From positions 88,102,714 through 88,166,713 of the forward strand of contig OY744517.1 in the NCBI GenBank assembly GCA_963556195.1: DNA of 64,000 nt, read 5' to 3'. The notes under the pieces were generated by a model. The model made no database searches. It was not told where the DNA came from and was given only the letters and a program-made list of their open reading frames with translations. This document shows positions 21,801-32,136 of the stretch, piece after piece. Numbering within the stretch: position 1 is the stretch's first letter; each line of letters starts with the position of its first letter. The position numbers were made by a program, and so were the translations under genes. The stretch comes from Sepiola atlantica. Taxonomy: Eukaryota > Mollusca > Cephalopoda > Sepiida > Sepiolidae.

Positions 21801-23579
21801 AGACTGAAGCAAAGAAGTCGCTATTTGGATACTGTTTGTTTTTGTTTTTTTGTTTTGTTTTTGCTTACTTTACTTTTACTAGAAGTAAGCCGACTGCCAT
21901 ATATGGCAGTTACCAATCAGGTATCGAGGAGCCACTTCCTGCTCTCCTGATTCTATTAGCCGGGAATGATAAAACAATCATTTTCTTGACATGTGTTGAA
22001 TCTATCACAAGTCGAAGAATCAAGAGGTCGCTTGGATAGTTTTTAGCTGTTGGTGAAGTGTTACCTGTAATTGTATTGAGATTGTGTTATCCATGCCAGC
22101 CTTTTTTCTTTGGTTTCTTTCCCGGTAAATGGTAATAAAGTTCCGACAGAAACTAGACCGGATGTCGCGACCCTGAATAAGCAATGCTGCAATACTGACT
22201 CTTTAGGCTTGAATATCATTTCTCAAGCTTCACGAAAGGACGTTCAACCTTTTTATTTTTTTCCTATTTCTTCATTTATCTGATGGTTAAATCTGAGTGT
22301 TAACAATTATGTCTGCTGAATGTTGCCAACGCATTTCCAAAAAGAAGAATTTTGCTTTATGCAGCAATTGGAAAGTGCATAATTATTTACATTCGTATAC
22401 AGATCATGTAATACCAAAGTTGTCTGAACAGCGAATGTTTAATTGATTTCAGAAATATTATCTAGTGTAGCACGATCTCTCCTGTTCTCTAGATTCCCTT
22501 GCTCATAGAAGAGGTTTTGCTCGTCTTTCTCTACTATATCCTTATTTCCATGGAAGTTGCTCCACTGAGCTCGAATCTCTGGTTAGGGTTAGGGTAAAAC
22601 TTCATAACAAGAACTAGTCTTCCTACCACAACTGCAAAGAATTTTCCTATTTTTCTCTGTGTGTTTAAAATCAAACAGAATTTCCATGAACAGTTTATTT
22701 CCATGAACTTCGCATCAGTGGAGGATTATGCCATTAGATTGTTTCCCTGAGGGCTACAACCTGGTCATCTTCACATTCAATATCAATAAACATTTGTCAC
22801 AAAACGTCCTCATAAGCCGCCAAACTTTATTCCTTCCATTCATTATTTTCAATCCTCTTATAATATTTTTCATCTTTTAACGCTTATCCTCGAGTTGCTT
22901 TTAGCCTTTATACGTCATGACTTATAATAAATGTAATTTAAAAAATAATTAATTGGATTAAAAAGTAAGCAAAATATAAATAAAGCAACCAAAAATTACT
23001 GAAAAATAGGTTTTAATCTTTACATTTTGTGTCGCTAAGAATTTTGCATTTGAGGAAATCACATCTGTTGCACCCATTATTCTATGCTATTGTGTGAGCG
23101 TTAGAATTGCTAGAATTATTCCTGGTTTGGTAAGGACGAAGGTAAAAGAATCTTTGTCTAAATTCATTTGAATCATTAATAAAAAAAATCATAAACAAAT
23201 TAAAGTAAGATTGAATATTAATCTTCAAACAAAATTTAAAAAAACAGGAAAAAAGTGTGAGACTGTCTTAAATAAATGAGTTCAATAAATGTTATCACAT
23301 TTCTTCATAATTGTCGGCTGCACCTTGTCTTTGAATCCTTCTTAATACCAAGAAAGCAGTCAATCATGTATTTTTGAATTTCGATTTCTTCCCTTACAAA
23401 ACGTGGTCTTACTCACGTTTAGAATTTTATAATCTCTTCGAATGACACAAATGTTCTCACCGTACAGCGAAAGAATAATTAATAAGAGTTGAAGGTTTTT
23501 TTTTTATTAATGAACTTCTCTTTGTTTTACTTTATTATTTTGTTAAATGTATTCATTTTTTTTTAGTTGGTGAAAAAAA
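21801..23579. other. No gene recognised
   Basis: Mixed DNA. A short TTAGGGTTAGGG motif near 22585 is too short to be a telomeric tract. No exon or RNA gene could be supported. Confidence 0.45.
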
Positions 23580-24445
23580 ATCTATTGCCGAAAGGCATGA
23601 AACGAGTTAATAAAAGGCGAATTGGTGAAGCTAATTCTTGCACACTGACTAAAGAAATAAAAGAAAGATGGTTTCCAAACCAGCGAGTCTTCTTTGAACA
23701 CAATACTTAAGTCATTTAAGGAGTCAAAACGAAAGCTATCCAGTATGTTATTGTTTTCACTAGTTTGTGCAGTGGCGGGAGGCAGAAAATACGATATTAG
23801 CAAAAGTTTGTTATCGAGATGTACTATTTCATTTTTTTTTAAAAACTTTTGTTCACTGCAAACAAAGCATATTGCCATTGAAGCATAAGAGGCTATTGTG
23901 AAAGGGAACAGATTTATAGATGAGAGAAGCTCCTGGGCTGTAAGTTGGGCAGCAAGATGTTTGTTCACATTACATTTCAATTTCTGCATGTTGGTATGGT
24001 CAGTGAAACTATGGAGTAGGGAGGGAGTTCCAAAGGTAAACGGTCCTAGGAAAGAAGCTATTAGAGTAGAAAATCTTCCAGCATCTAGGGACCTCTACAG
24101 AAAAGGGGTGGGATTTTGCTGCTAGCCTGATGGGTCGGGGGTATTTTCGTTAAGTGCAGTAAGTTTATCAGACCGCAATCCGTGTAAGTACTTGTAAGAT
24201 AAGCACAGGGATGCAACACTGTGGTGATTTGATAGGGGTTGGAGCTTGGCAGACAGTGAGGGACCTATTGGGTTAAAAAAAAGTGTTTGAACACTGTCCA
24301 AGATTGAGACAGACTAGTGGTTGGTGCACCAGCCCAGATGTGGCAACAATACTCCATGAACGGGCGAATTGCGTCTTTATAGAGATATAGGATACTGGCA
24401 GATGAGCAGTTTTAAAGCTCGGTAGAGGGAGCCTACTTTCTGATT
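23580..24445 (-). pseudogene. C-terminal fragment of a jockey/CR1-like LINE
   Basis: The minus strand near 24370 reads RPFMEYCCHIWAGAPTTSL followed by LDSVQ, then a HHSVASLCLSYKYLHG block and, near 24050, SNSFFPRTVYLWNSLP. These are the post-RT blocks shared with 12195-14060 and 57230-57640. The RT core and 5' end are missing and the frame has stops. The 135-codon frame at 23582-23989 lies downstream of this motif and is probably 3' UTR-like sequence. Confidence 0.8.
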
Positions 24446-25008
24446 ATCGACCTGAACAATTTTCATATCTAGAAACAAATTAAGGAATTTTTGATTTAAT
24501 GGCAGTGTGACTGTAAAAAAATGTACTAATATTGTATGGCAGATATTCGTCTTAAGTACACTAAAGCAACAAGGCTATTTTGCAGTAAAAGACGGACTTC
24601 AACATTCCGCCCATCGTTTCTTTGTTTATTTATCTTTTGAGCTCATTCGCGCTTTGCTCATCCAACGTGATTTGACATCATCTCACACAACACGTCCGTC
24701 GGTGCTTACATGGATTCTCATCAAACCTACTCAAGGTTGACAATGCAAGAAGCAGATCATTGCCATTACTGCCAGCGAAAATGAGTAGAAAATGAAGATC
24801 GCCCAAAGGTTCACTTATTCAATTTATCAGCAATTCTGTTAAGTCAGATATTTGGAGAGGAAATGCAGTGCAGAGTGTGGATTTAAGTCTTTCCTAGGGA
24901 CACTCATGTGAGGGGCGAAGCCTCAAGCAAACATTTCTGCACTGGTAAGTATTTTGTGGTTCCTGAAACACACGAATACAGATATAGAGAAAACTAAAGT
25001 AAGAAAGA

Positions 25009-25009
<1 letters not shown>
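24446..25009. other. No gene recognised
   Basis: No motif, repeat partner or supported frame seen. The 77-codon frame at 24507-24740 is unremarkable. Confidence 0.45.
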
Positions 25010-25077
<68 letters not shown>

Positions 25078-25100
25078 CATACATATATATATATATATAC

Positions 25101-25176
<76 letters not shown>
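25010..25176. repeat. (TA)n / (TACA)n compound microsatellite
   Basis: Alternating TA runs with interspersed ACATACAT steps. The open frames over it are artefacts. Confidence 0.97.
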
Positions 25177-25180
<4 letters not shown>

Positions 25181-25204
25181 CACCCTTTATCAAAAATGCT
25201 GAAA

Positions 25205-25510
25205 AAACAAAAGTATGTTTTGCCAGTGTTCACACTCACTATTTATCTAGAAATATTACTAACATATTCATATAAAATAGTGGAATTACGTCATTAATTT
25301 AATTTTCCATGTATAAATTATAATTATTTCTGATGAAAAAAAAACCAAAAAACATTGTAGACTTTTTATTTTAGAGTGAAGGATTTCTTTCCTAATTCAT
25401 TTCAGGCGACAGCCTAAGTCTGAGGTGGTTATCTAACTTCCTATTTGATATTGTGCTTCCCTCTCACAACTTGAAATAGTTTCGTCCTAGAATAAAGGCA
25501 TGTGTTTCAA
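25205..25510 (+). repeat. Dispersed repeat R3, copy 2
   Basis: Matches 10110-10410 in the same order, ending CTCACAACTTGAAATAGTTT. It lies between two (TA)n arrays. Confidence 0.65.
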
Positions 25511-25538
25511 TTGCTGACTTTTGTATGACTGGATGGAA

Positions 25539-25539
<1 letters not shown>

Positions 25540-25584
<45 letters not shown>
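25540..25584. repeat. (TA)n array
   Basis: Pure dinucleotide run. Confidence 0.97.
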
Positions 25585-25586
<2 letters not shown>

Positions 25587-25594
25587 CTTAAAAG

Positions 25595-25723
25595 CATTCA
25601 AATTTAGACATTTTCTAGAATCAAATGTGGAGTGGATTTTGATCAAAATTGGAATAAAGATTCTAGGCATAAGGTTCAAGATCATTATATATTGATTTTA
25701 ATCCTCGTAAGGAGACATAAAAT

Positions 25724-25725
<2 letters not shown>
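25595..25725 (+). repeat. Dispersed repeat R2, copy 3 (partial)
   Basis: AATTGGAATAAAGATTCTAG, GCATAAGGTT and TCGTAAGGAGACATAAA match the second half of R2. Both sides are (TA)n arrays. Confidence 0.6.

Positions 25726-25726
<1 letters not shown>

Positions 25727-25780
<54 letters not shown>
25727..25780. repeat. (TA)n array
   Basis: Pure dinucleotide run. Confidence 0.97.
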
Positions 25781-25784
<4 letters not shown>

Positions 25785-26094
25785 GTACCGCCTAGAGAAT
25801 GCTCTAGATGGGCACTGTAAGTGTAGTATTAACACAGCATGACGTCGCTAGATATAAATGCATCGCTCTTTTCATTAAGTTGAACGCTCTTATGACGTCA
25901 AACCGACAAAGTAAGTGCTAAAATTATCACTGCTTATTAAGATATCCAGTGGTGGCCGTATGGTTCTAGACGTCGGGATTTGAGTTGTAAAATACTCGTA
26001 GCCCAGGGTTTCGAATCACGCGACCAGTAGTGAATAGTTATATCTCTATGCTGATGAGTCCCGATTAAAAAGGACGAAACGTATACGAACATAG

Positions 26095-26097
<3 letters not shown>
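25781..26097 (+). mobile_element. SINE-like element with tRNA-like promoter and hammerhead motif, copy 1
   Basis: Matches 59875-60182 over its full length. The middle (about 25952-26025) is tRNA-like: A-box-like TGGCCGTATGGTTCTAG and B-box-like GGTTTCGAATC, about 45 bp apart. The 3' end (26045-26096) folds as a hammerhead ribozyme. (TA)n arrays flank it on both sides. Pol III-type repeats with hammerheads are known in schistosomes (Sm-alpha), hammerhead-bearing retroelements are known widely in animals, and Penelope-like elements carry hammerheads in their terminal repeats. Which of these this is related to is not decided here. Confidence 0.72.
26045..26096 (+). ncRNA. Hammerhead ribozyme motif, cleavage site altered
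   Basis: Core CTGATGA at 26051-26057 and GAAA at 26076-26079. Stem II is GTCC/GGAC (26058-26061 with 26072-26075), 4 perfect pairs. Stem I is TCTATG (26045-26050) with CATAGA (26090-26095), 6 perfect pairs. Stem III is two CG pairs around TATA. The position that should be U before the cleavage nucleotide is A (26088), so the triplet is GAA, not GUH, and cleavage is expected to be lost. Confidence 0.75.

Positions 26098-26131
<34 letters not shown>
26098..26131. repeat. (TA)n array
   Basis: Dinucleotide run directly after the ribozyme motif. Confidence 0.95.
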
Positions 26132-26219
26132 TTCCATCAGGTCATACAATTGAAACATAGAATATTCGTCCCAGGACGGCTATAAGCAATAAATATCGCA
26201 TTAGTTTTAAATTGTAATG

Positions 26220-26850
26220 TTTTTACTTTGTTTGAAGGTATGGTACGGTTTCGTCCCCCTTCCCAAATTGTAAAGATTTACAAAAAAAAATATATTTATT
26301 TGCCAACATTACTCACTCTGTTACCTAGAATACATATTCCATAATTCATAATGATGTTCAATAGTTTAGAATCTTATCAAGCACATACAAATTATTAAAA
26401 CTCATGCGCGTGTGTGTGGGTGTGTACCGATCCTTTTAAAAATGTATTACTTAATATAACTCAAAATTTGATGTAAGAAAAATCCTTTTGTCTATAAATT
26501 TTTTGTGTCTGACTTATTTTAACAGTTTTTTAGGGTATGTGCGAGTTTGGGCTGGCGCCCTGACCCGTAGATGGTACGGTTTACAAAAAAAAATAATCTG
26601 TCCATGTCATTCACCAGGTTTCTGAGAATATATATTCCAAAAGTCATAATGGTCGGTTCATAAAAACTAAAGTTTTTAAATTAAAAAAACTTTATATACA
26701 TGCACCCCCTAAATGTTAACATTTACAAAAATAATTATGTAACTATGTAACTAACCGTGTTGCCTGGGATACATAGTACAACATTCATAATGATCTGTTC
26801 ATTAGTTTAAGAGATTACTCTGTACATAGATATGTATATAAATATACACA
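26220..26850. repeat. Three degenerate tandem units, 150-300 bp
   Basis: The phrase TTACAAAAAAAAATA, then CCTAGAATACATATTCCA, TTCATAATGAT and GTTCA..AGTTTA recurs near 26280-26370, 26580-26670 and 26720-26810 with drift. Non-coding; class unknown. Confidence 0.55.
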
Positions 26851-26855
26851 CATAC

Positions 26856-26859
<4 letters not shown>

Positions 26860-26911
<52 letters not shown>
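26860..26911. repeat. (TA)n array
   Basis: Pure dinucleotide run. Confidence 0.97.
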
Positions 26912-26915
<4 letters not shown>

Positions 26916-27530
26916 GCAATCCAACAAAAGATATAAGTGTCAACTAATATCTTATAATTAGTGAAACATCCGGATAGAAACTGAAGCTCAATATACTGGA
27001 TAGAGCATTAATATTATAATATAAAATGAAGTAATAAAATAAGGTGTCAATCAAATTTTATTAGAATTCAAAGTTCAAGCAAAGTATCTTTAAGTCCTTA
27101 GCTCATGAGTTTTCAAAGATAATTCTTCTCTTCAGAGGACCATTACCGCAGTTATACTACTACAGGTAATACAATTAAGCTTTGAAAATATATAAAAATT
27201 ATATACACAAATACATAAAAATACATAACATCAAATATATCAACCCCAAAACATACTTTTTGTTGAATCTATACAATCCATCCAGGTCATACAAATTGAA
27301 AAACATAATGAGGAAAGACATTCAGAGGGTTAACCGAGGATTACTCCAAGTTATAAATAGCAGTCCATATACGTGAAATTGAAGGAGCTGACAAAGTTAT
27401 CCAGTCGCGAAATGTGTCAATAATCGATGAAGTGAAAAGTATTCAATGTTAATGATAAATAAATCAAATAATGTAGAAAGTTCAATAAACTGATATGGGC
27501 AACCCAAATCAAGTCAAAGTTCGTTGTTCA
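26912..27530 (-). mobile_element. Inverted-repeat element with hammerhead motif, copy 1 (one end)
   Basis: The reverse complement of 26912-27180 matches 56490-56750 with few differences. The part from 27180 to about 27530 follows the interior of that element (GATTGGATTTG..., ATGACCTGGATGGA and TGTATGGATTCAACAAAA in reverse). The far inverted end is not clear here. Carries the same hammerhead as the other copy. Confidence 0.68.
27093..27141 (-). ncRNA. Hammerhead ribozyme motif, second family, copy 1
   Basis: Identical in core to the copy at 56522-56570: CTGAAGA (complement of 27129-27135), a 5-pair stem II closed by ATTA, GAAA, a short CTCATGAG-type stem III and AGGACU closing stem I against GGUCCU. 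Confidence 0.7.
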
Positions 27531-27554
27531 ATTAGAAAGCCCGTCAAATCTGAA

Positions 27555-27815
27555 TTGAGCAAAAATAAGACTGAATCCCGGTCGTATCTTGCAAGCAGAG
27601 CGAAAAAATAAGTAATCTTCTCTCCCCAGCGTAATCAGTAAAAATTGCAATGTCATCAGCATCGCCTGCGTCTGTGATTTTCTCTGCTGTATACCTTCTG
27701 CTTCTTGCAGGTACCAATGTCAAGCCATTTTCTTTCAACTTGTCAACTGACATACAGAGGATGTAGTCAAGGCAAATTATAAATAGATAGGGAGCTATAT
27801 TATCATCATGTTCGG
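27555..27815 (-). pseudogene. Non-LTR reverse transcriptase fragment, catalytic motif region
   Basis: The minus strand reads LKENGLTLVPARSRRYTAEK then ITDAGDADDIAIFTD. The ADD pair sits where LINE RTs carry the catalytic (Y/F)ADD box, here with D in place of the aromatic residue. Only about 60 residues are recognisable before the frame is lost, so it is an isolated fragment. Confidence 0.75.
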
Positions 27816-27984
27816 TTTAACGTCCGTTTTATATATTAGCATGTGTTGGACGGCTTTTACAAACTGATTTCTAAACCAACCTATCTCCGGCCTCTTTTTC
27901 TCAAGTTGATTTAAGAATCGATTTGAGAAAAAGAGGCCTCACATGTTGACCCTGTCCTTCCTCTGTCAACTGACCCTGCTACCT

Positions 27985-28200
27985 TATCTAATAATCCAAT
28001 AACTCCCATCTATTCTTTCAATGTAGCCAAACCAAGAAAGTCTCCAGTTCTTCATACATATCCCAATCCTGTCCAAATTTAATTTTCCACTGATGTCATC
28101 AGATCTAAGCTTGGTTTTAAGACTCACATGACACATCCATCGTATCATTATTATATAATTTCTCTCCATGCACCTCATATCCTCAACTCTCAGTGGTTAG
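27985..28200 (-). pseudogene. LINE C-terminal fragment
   Basis: The minus strand reads MIRWMCHVSLKTKLRSDD, then ICMKNWRLSWFGYIERIDG. This matches the MIRWMCGVSLKDR...RWFGHVER block that follows the RT domain in many animal LINEs. About 60 residues survive. It may belong to the same dead element as the fragment at 27555-27815, with intervening sequence lost. Confidence 0.72.
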
Positions 28201-28964
28201 GGTTAGTAAATAAAAATTATGTTTAAAAAAGTAGTTTACACATAAAAGACAATATAAACATTTTTATAAAATAATATTGTTTAACATTTATTGATATATC
28301 TCTATATTAATAAAATAATTAGACCACTTCACGCGTGTCTGCGTGTGTATTTTCTTGAATTGAATTATTTTTTTCTTTTATTTACTATTAATCGAATTAT
28401 TTATGTAATATAAACATATGTAAGATATGTAAATGTAATAGCATGACATAAAACTGTATACATTTCGCTTTATTCATAAACAAGTGAGCCATTTTAATCT
28501 TTTGTTAATAGTTGAGAAAAAGAATCTATTACTTGTGTATGTATGTTACTCGTCTCTACGTGACTTACATTTTTAATGTACTATTAATCAATTATTTATT
28601 AAAATAAAAATACAAAATTGTAAAATACAAGATCTTTTAAAATTTTATTTAAAACATAATTTAATTTTAAAATTAATTCCATCATAATCCTTTTCGGTTT
28701 CTCCATAACACAATACGATATTTTAATATTTCTGTTAATTGTTTGAAAAAAAAAAGAGAATGAATTACTTTGTGACCCTTCGAAATTTGAAAGAAATTGG
28801 TAAACATTTAAACTGTCGAATAGAAAGTCATTTCTAGCTTTAAAATGCGTAGGAAATCATGTCTAGCAGAGTAGAAAGTGAGCTTTGGGTTTTCTTTCGG
28901 CTGCCTCGTAACCCTCGCTTCATTTATTTTGTTTTTTAGTCCTCACATTTTATAAGCGATGTTT
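28201..28964. other. AT-rich DNA, Helitron-like 5' motif at 28305
   Basis: TCTCTATATTAATAAAATAA at 28305 followed by CACGCGTGTCTGCGTGTG resembles a Helitron 5' end. No paired terminus, frame or repeat was established. Confidence 0.4.
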
Positions 28965-29120
28965 CTGAAAAAGGGGGAAGAATTGCTGTTTTCTGGGTCG
29001 GAATCTATCCATCTAAAACTTATCGTTGGCTAGTTTTTGACCTTGAAGTTGTAATTTTTTTTAATCTCCTTACATCAAGTGGCTTCATGCCTTGTCTGGA
29101 GCGATTTCCATGAGAAAAAA
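28965..29120 (-). repeat. Dispersed repeat R6, copy 2
   Basis: Inverse of 7655-7805: CTTATCGTTGGCTAGTTTTT, CTCCTTACATCAAGTGGCTT and TCTGGAGCGATTTC. Confidence 0.65.
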
Positions 29121-29351
29121 TGCATTTATTAAACCATTTACCGTTTTGGAAGCACATCCAATGTGCGTGTGTATATATATTTAGGCAGCATTTTCATATT
29201 CAGACGAGTTTGATTAAACAAAATCGACAATTTTCCTCTATTGAGTTTTTCAATTCTTCTGATGTTTTTGACATATCAGAAGAAATGAAAAATTCAATAA
29301 AAAGGATCAATAGAGAAAAAATGTCGATTTTGTTGTATGGAATTCCTTATA

Positions 29352-29736
29352 CAGGGTGGGCAAAAATAAGGGTCCTATTTTTAAAAATTCATAACTTTTT
29401 TATTTATTGATTTAAAAAAATTTTTTTTTTTAGAATAAGTAAAGGACCCCTTCCGAAGCAAGCATGAGCCGTATTAGCCCTAAGGAACGTACCCTCATTT
29501 AGAAAACATTATTTTTGCTTAAAAAACTCAAAACAGTGTAAAAAACAATACTTTAGTTTTTGTAAGTTTTAAGAAGTGTTTTTCGGCTAAAATTTGTTTT
29601 GTTTATTTCAAAAAATCTCGGAAGGGTCAGTCTACACACACATAAAGTTTGGTGAGTTTAACTTTTATTTTGTGGAAGTTATTCAAATTCAAGTTATTCA
29701 AATTTAAAGATAGGACCCTTATTTTGGCCCACCCTG
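29352..29736. mobile_element. Tc1/mariner-type MITE, 385 bp, with TA target duplication
   Basis: The left end CAGGGTGGGCAAAAATAAGG and right end (reverse complement CAGGGTGGGCCAAAATAAGG) form a terminal inverted repeat of about 30 bp that continues into GTCCTAT. TA dinucleotides flank both ends (29350-29351, 29737-29738). The interior is AT-rich and has no transposase. Confidence 0.72.
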
Positions 29737-29744
29737 TATAATCT

Positions 29745-30221
29745 CGTTTTATAGCTCAACAAGCATCAAGCTGGATTTGGTCAAAACATGTGAAAATAAA
29801 ACGCATATAACAAATTATCATTACACATATTTACATGTCATCAATGGCTGAAAGTACATGCGCTTCAATAAGACATCATGAATCTGAACAAACATTGTGT
29901 TTATATCCTGTCCGTTGGCAAAAGCTGCTGCTGACACCAGGACCGCCTGAAAGTGTGTCATCACTCCTAGTTGACAGCTGATGAAGACAGGATGATGCAT
30001 GTTTAATATATTTAAAGTAAACTCACAAAACCTCTGAAATTTAGAAATTTTATGTAGAACAGTGAATGTTTTAAGCTATATAGATATCTATGAACTAGTT
30101 TTTTTTTTAAATAACAGTATAGGACAAGCTTACGCACTGGATGTCCATAAACAGCGAACGTTCTATTTTAGTTTTAAAATGAAAAATATGAGAATAAAAC
30201 TGGCGAGAATATTCTCACTAT
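29745..30221. other. No gene recognised
   Basis: No repeat partner, motif or supported frame seen. Confidence 0.45.
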
Positions 30222-30665
30222 ATATATCTAAATGAATAAATGCGAAAGTTTTCTTCATTTATCACTCCTATATAATAATCAAAACAGGTTACTGTTATTT
30301 AAATAAATAATATAACTAAATTTGCAATGCTCTATACATAGTAGTGACGGCTGATCGAAGGACATTTATTAGATAGTTTAATTTGCATATCTATTTTTTA
30401 AGCCCTACACAATATTTGATGTTATTTATATTTAATTTTATTGTACTATCTTATCTACATGTGTGCAATCGTTTCGTCAATATTAATAGTAATTAACTAG
30501 AATGATTTGATACAAGTAAATGGATAACAAGAAAGAAAAAAGGAGGAAGAGCGTGACGAGCTTGCTACTGACTGGTTGTCTCTACCTCTCTCTGGCTAGC
30601 TTATGTGTCTGCCCCATCCCCTTCTCTCCCTCTTCCTCTCTCCAGTTAACGACGCCGTGTTATTA
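30222..30665 (+). repeat. Dispersed repeat R5, copy 2
   Basis: Partner of 19415-19890. Immediately followed by an inverted U2-like head. Confidence 0.55.
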
Positions 30666-30689
30666 TTTTTTAAATCAACGTCTGATGTT

Positions 30690-30745
30690 GCGATGCTGAG
30701 AACAGATACTACAATTTCATCTTAGCCAAAAGACCGAGGAGCTAT
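30690..30745 (-). repeat. U2 snRNA-like head fragment
   Basis: The minus strand reads CTCGGTCTTTTGGCTAAGAT, GAAATTGTAGTATCTGTTCT, close to the U2 5' end with a GAAATT substitution where U2 has CAAG. It is followed by CAGCATCGCAACATC, which matches neither U2 nor the main SINE body. A separate head from the array at 8722. Confidence 0.65.
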
Positions 30746-30834
30746 AATAAAATAATGTTTTTATGACTAGGCATTTTTAAATCAATAAAAAAACCTGATT
30801 TAATCTATTATTGTATTATCTTTTAATGGGATGG

Positions 30835-31095
30835 CAAGTATAGTATTGGTTCTGTTGTCATAATGCCGCCCTCCCGGAATTATCTCCTCCATTTTAAGTG
30901 GGTGAGTGTAATCCTCCCAGGTATTATATCCTCTTTCAAAGAAGGGTTAATGTAGTATCTTTTCTGTTGTTCCTTCTCATTTTATGGGGAAGATCCTCCC
31001 AGGTTAAACCTCCTCTATTTTGGAGGGAGTATTGCAGTATATGTTCCATTGTAATGGTACAATCCTACCAGGTATAACCACCTCTTTTGAGGGTC
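30835..31095 (+). repeat. Degenerate tandem of a short U2-SINE-like module
   Basis: Three units combine a GTAGTATCTTTTCTGTTGTT-type phrase (compare U2 GTAGTATCTGTTC) with a CCTCCCAGG....CCTC.TTTT.GAGGG hairpin like the main SINE body. Units start near 30838, 30952 and 31032. Confidence 0.5.
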
Positions 31096-31164
31096 AGTGT
31101 ATGTAGTTCATTCATCATGACATTCTCTCAGCCTAACAAAAATATGCGACAGAAGTGAGCATAT

Positions 31165-31652
31165 ATATAGAGAAAGAAATGTGATACTTAGAAGGCAATA
31201 CAATGCAGAGGTGTGACGGATAGACACAAGTTGGAGCAAATAAGACATATAATGGTGGAACAAATTAAATAGTTTCACCCTTAATATAATGTATACATAC
31301 ACACATAAAAATATTTTTTTCATAAACACACATATATCTGTCTATCTACACAATGTTACAACGTTATGTAATACCTGTATCAAGATGGTCTGGTGGAAAC
31401 TCCGTATGATATAATATTTCGGGAACTCTTCCTTTCTTCAGAACCGTGCTCAAATTTAACCGGTATTTTCTGCGAGACTGCATCCCACGGCAACTTTCAT
31501 ATGCACGCTTGAACTTGAGTTGAGCACGCTTCTGAAGAAAGGAAGAGTTCCGAAATATTATATCATACGGAGTTTCCACCAGACCATCTTGATACAGGTA
31601 TTACATAACATTGTGTAGATAGACAAATATATGTGTGTTTGTGAAAAAATAA

Positions 31653-31714
<62 letters not shown>

Positions 31715-31843
31715 ATACATTGTATTAAGGGTGAAACTATTTAATTTGTTCCACCATTATATGTCTTATTTGCTCCAACTTGTGTCTATCCGTCACACCT
31801 CTGCATTGTATTGCCTTCTAAGGATTATATTTCTATATACAAG
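31165..31843. repeat. Large palindrome, arms ~290-320 bp
   Basis: The left arm (31165-31453) is repeated in inverse at 31520-31843 around a 66 nt loop (31454-31519). Inner arms: GGAACTCTTCCTTTCTTCAG against CTGAAGAAAGGAAGAGTTCC. Outer arms: AGAAGGCAATACAATGCAGA against its complement. The right arm holds a (TA)n run (31655-31703) that the left arm lacks. Near the tips each arm contains CTGAAGA...GAAA. Either a head-to-head inserted pair or one element with inverted terminal repeats. Confidence 0.85.
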
Positions 31844-31875
31844 TAAACAATGCTTCAAGCAAATTACATAAACCT

Positions 31876-31940
<65 letters not shown>
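31876..31940. repeat. (TA)n array
   Basis: Pure dinucleotide run. Confidence 0.97.
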
Positions 31941-31944
<4 letters not shown>

Positions 31945-32136
31945 AAGACAAATTATTGACCCCTAACTCTGAAAGTAATATATTATTTTCCTATTTTAAT
32001 CTATTTCTTTATTTATTGCACATTTTGCCATTCTCAGAAATACTCATGACCGTAGTCACGAAGAACACATGTAGTAAAATATTATTACATCAATCCTATA
32101 TCCAGCAAAATGTGGGTTAAAGTAAACATTGTGATA

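Noticed and set aside
22580..22600. Interstitial telomere repeat (TTAGGGTTAGGG)
   Set aside because: Only two units; expected by chance in 64 kb of DNA.
27544..27753. Independent small protein gene
   Set aside because: The text is a reverse transcriptase motif C region (DADD box) of a dead LINE.
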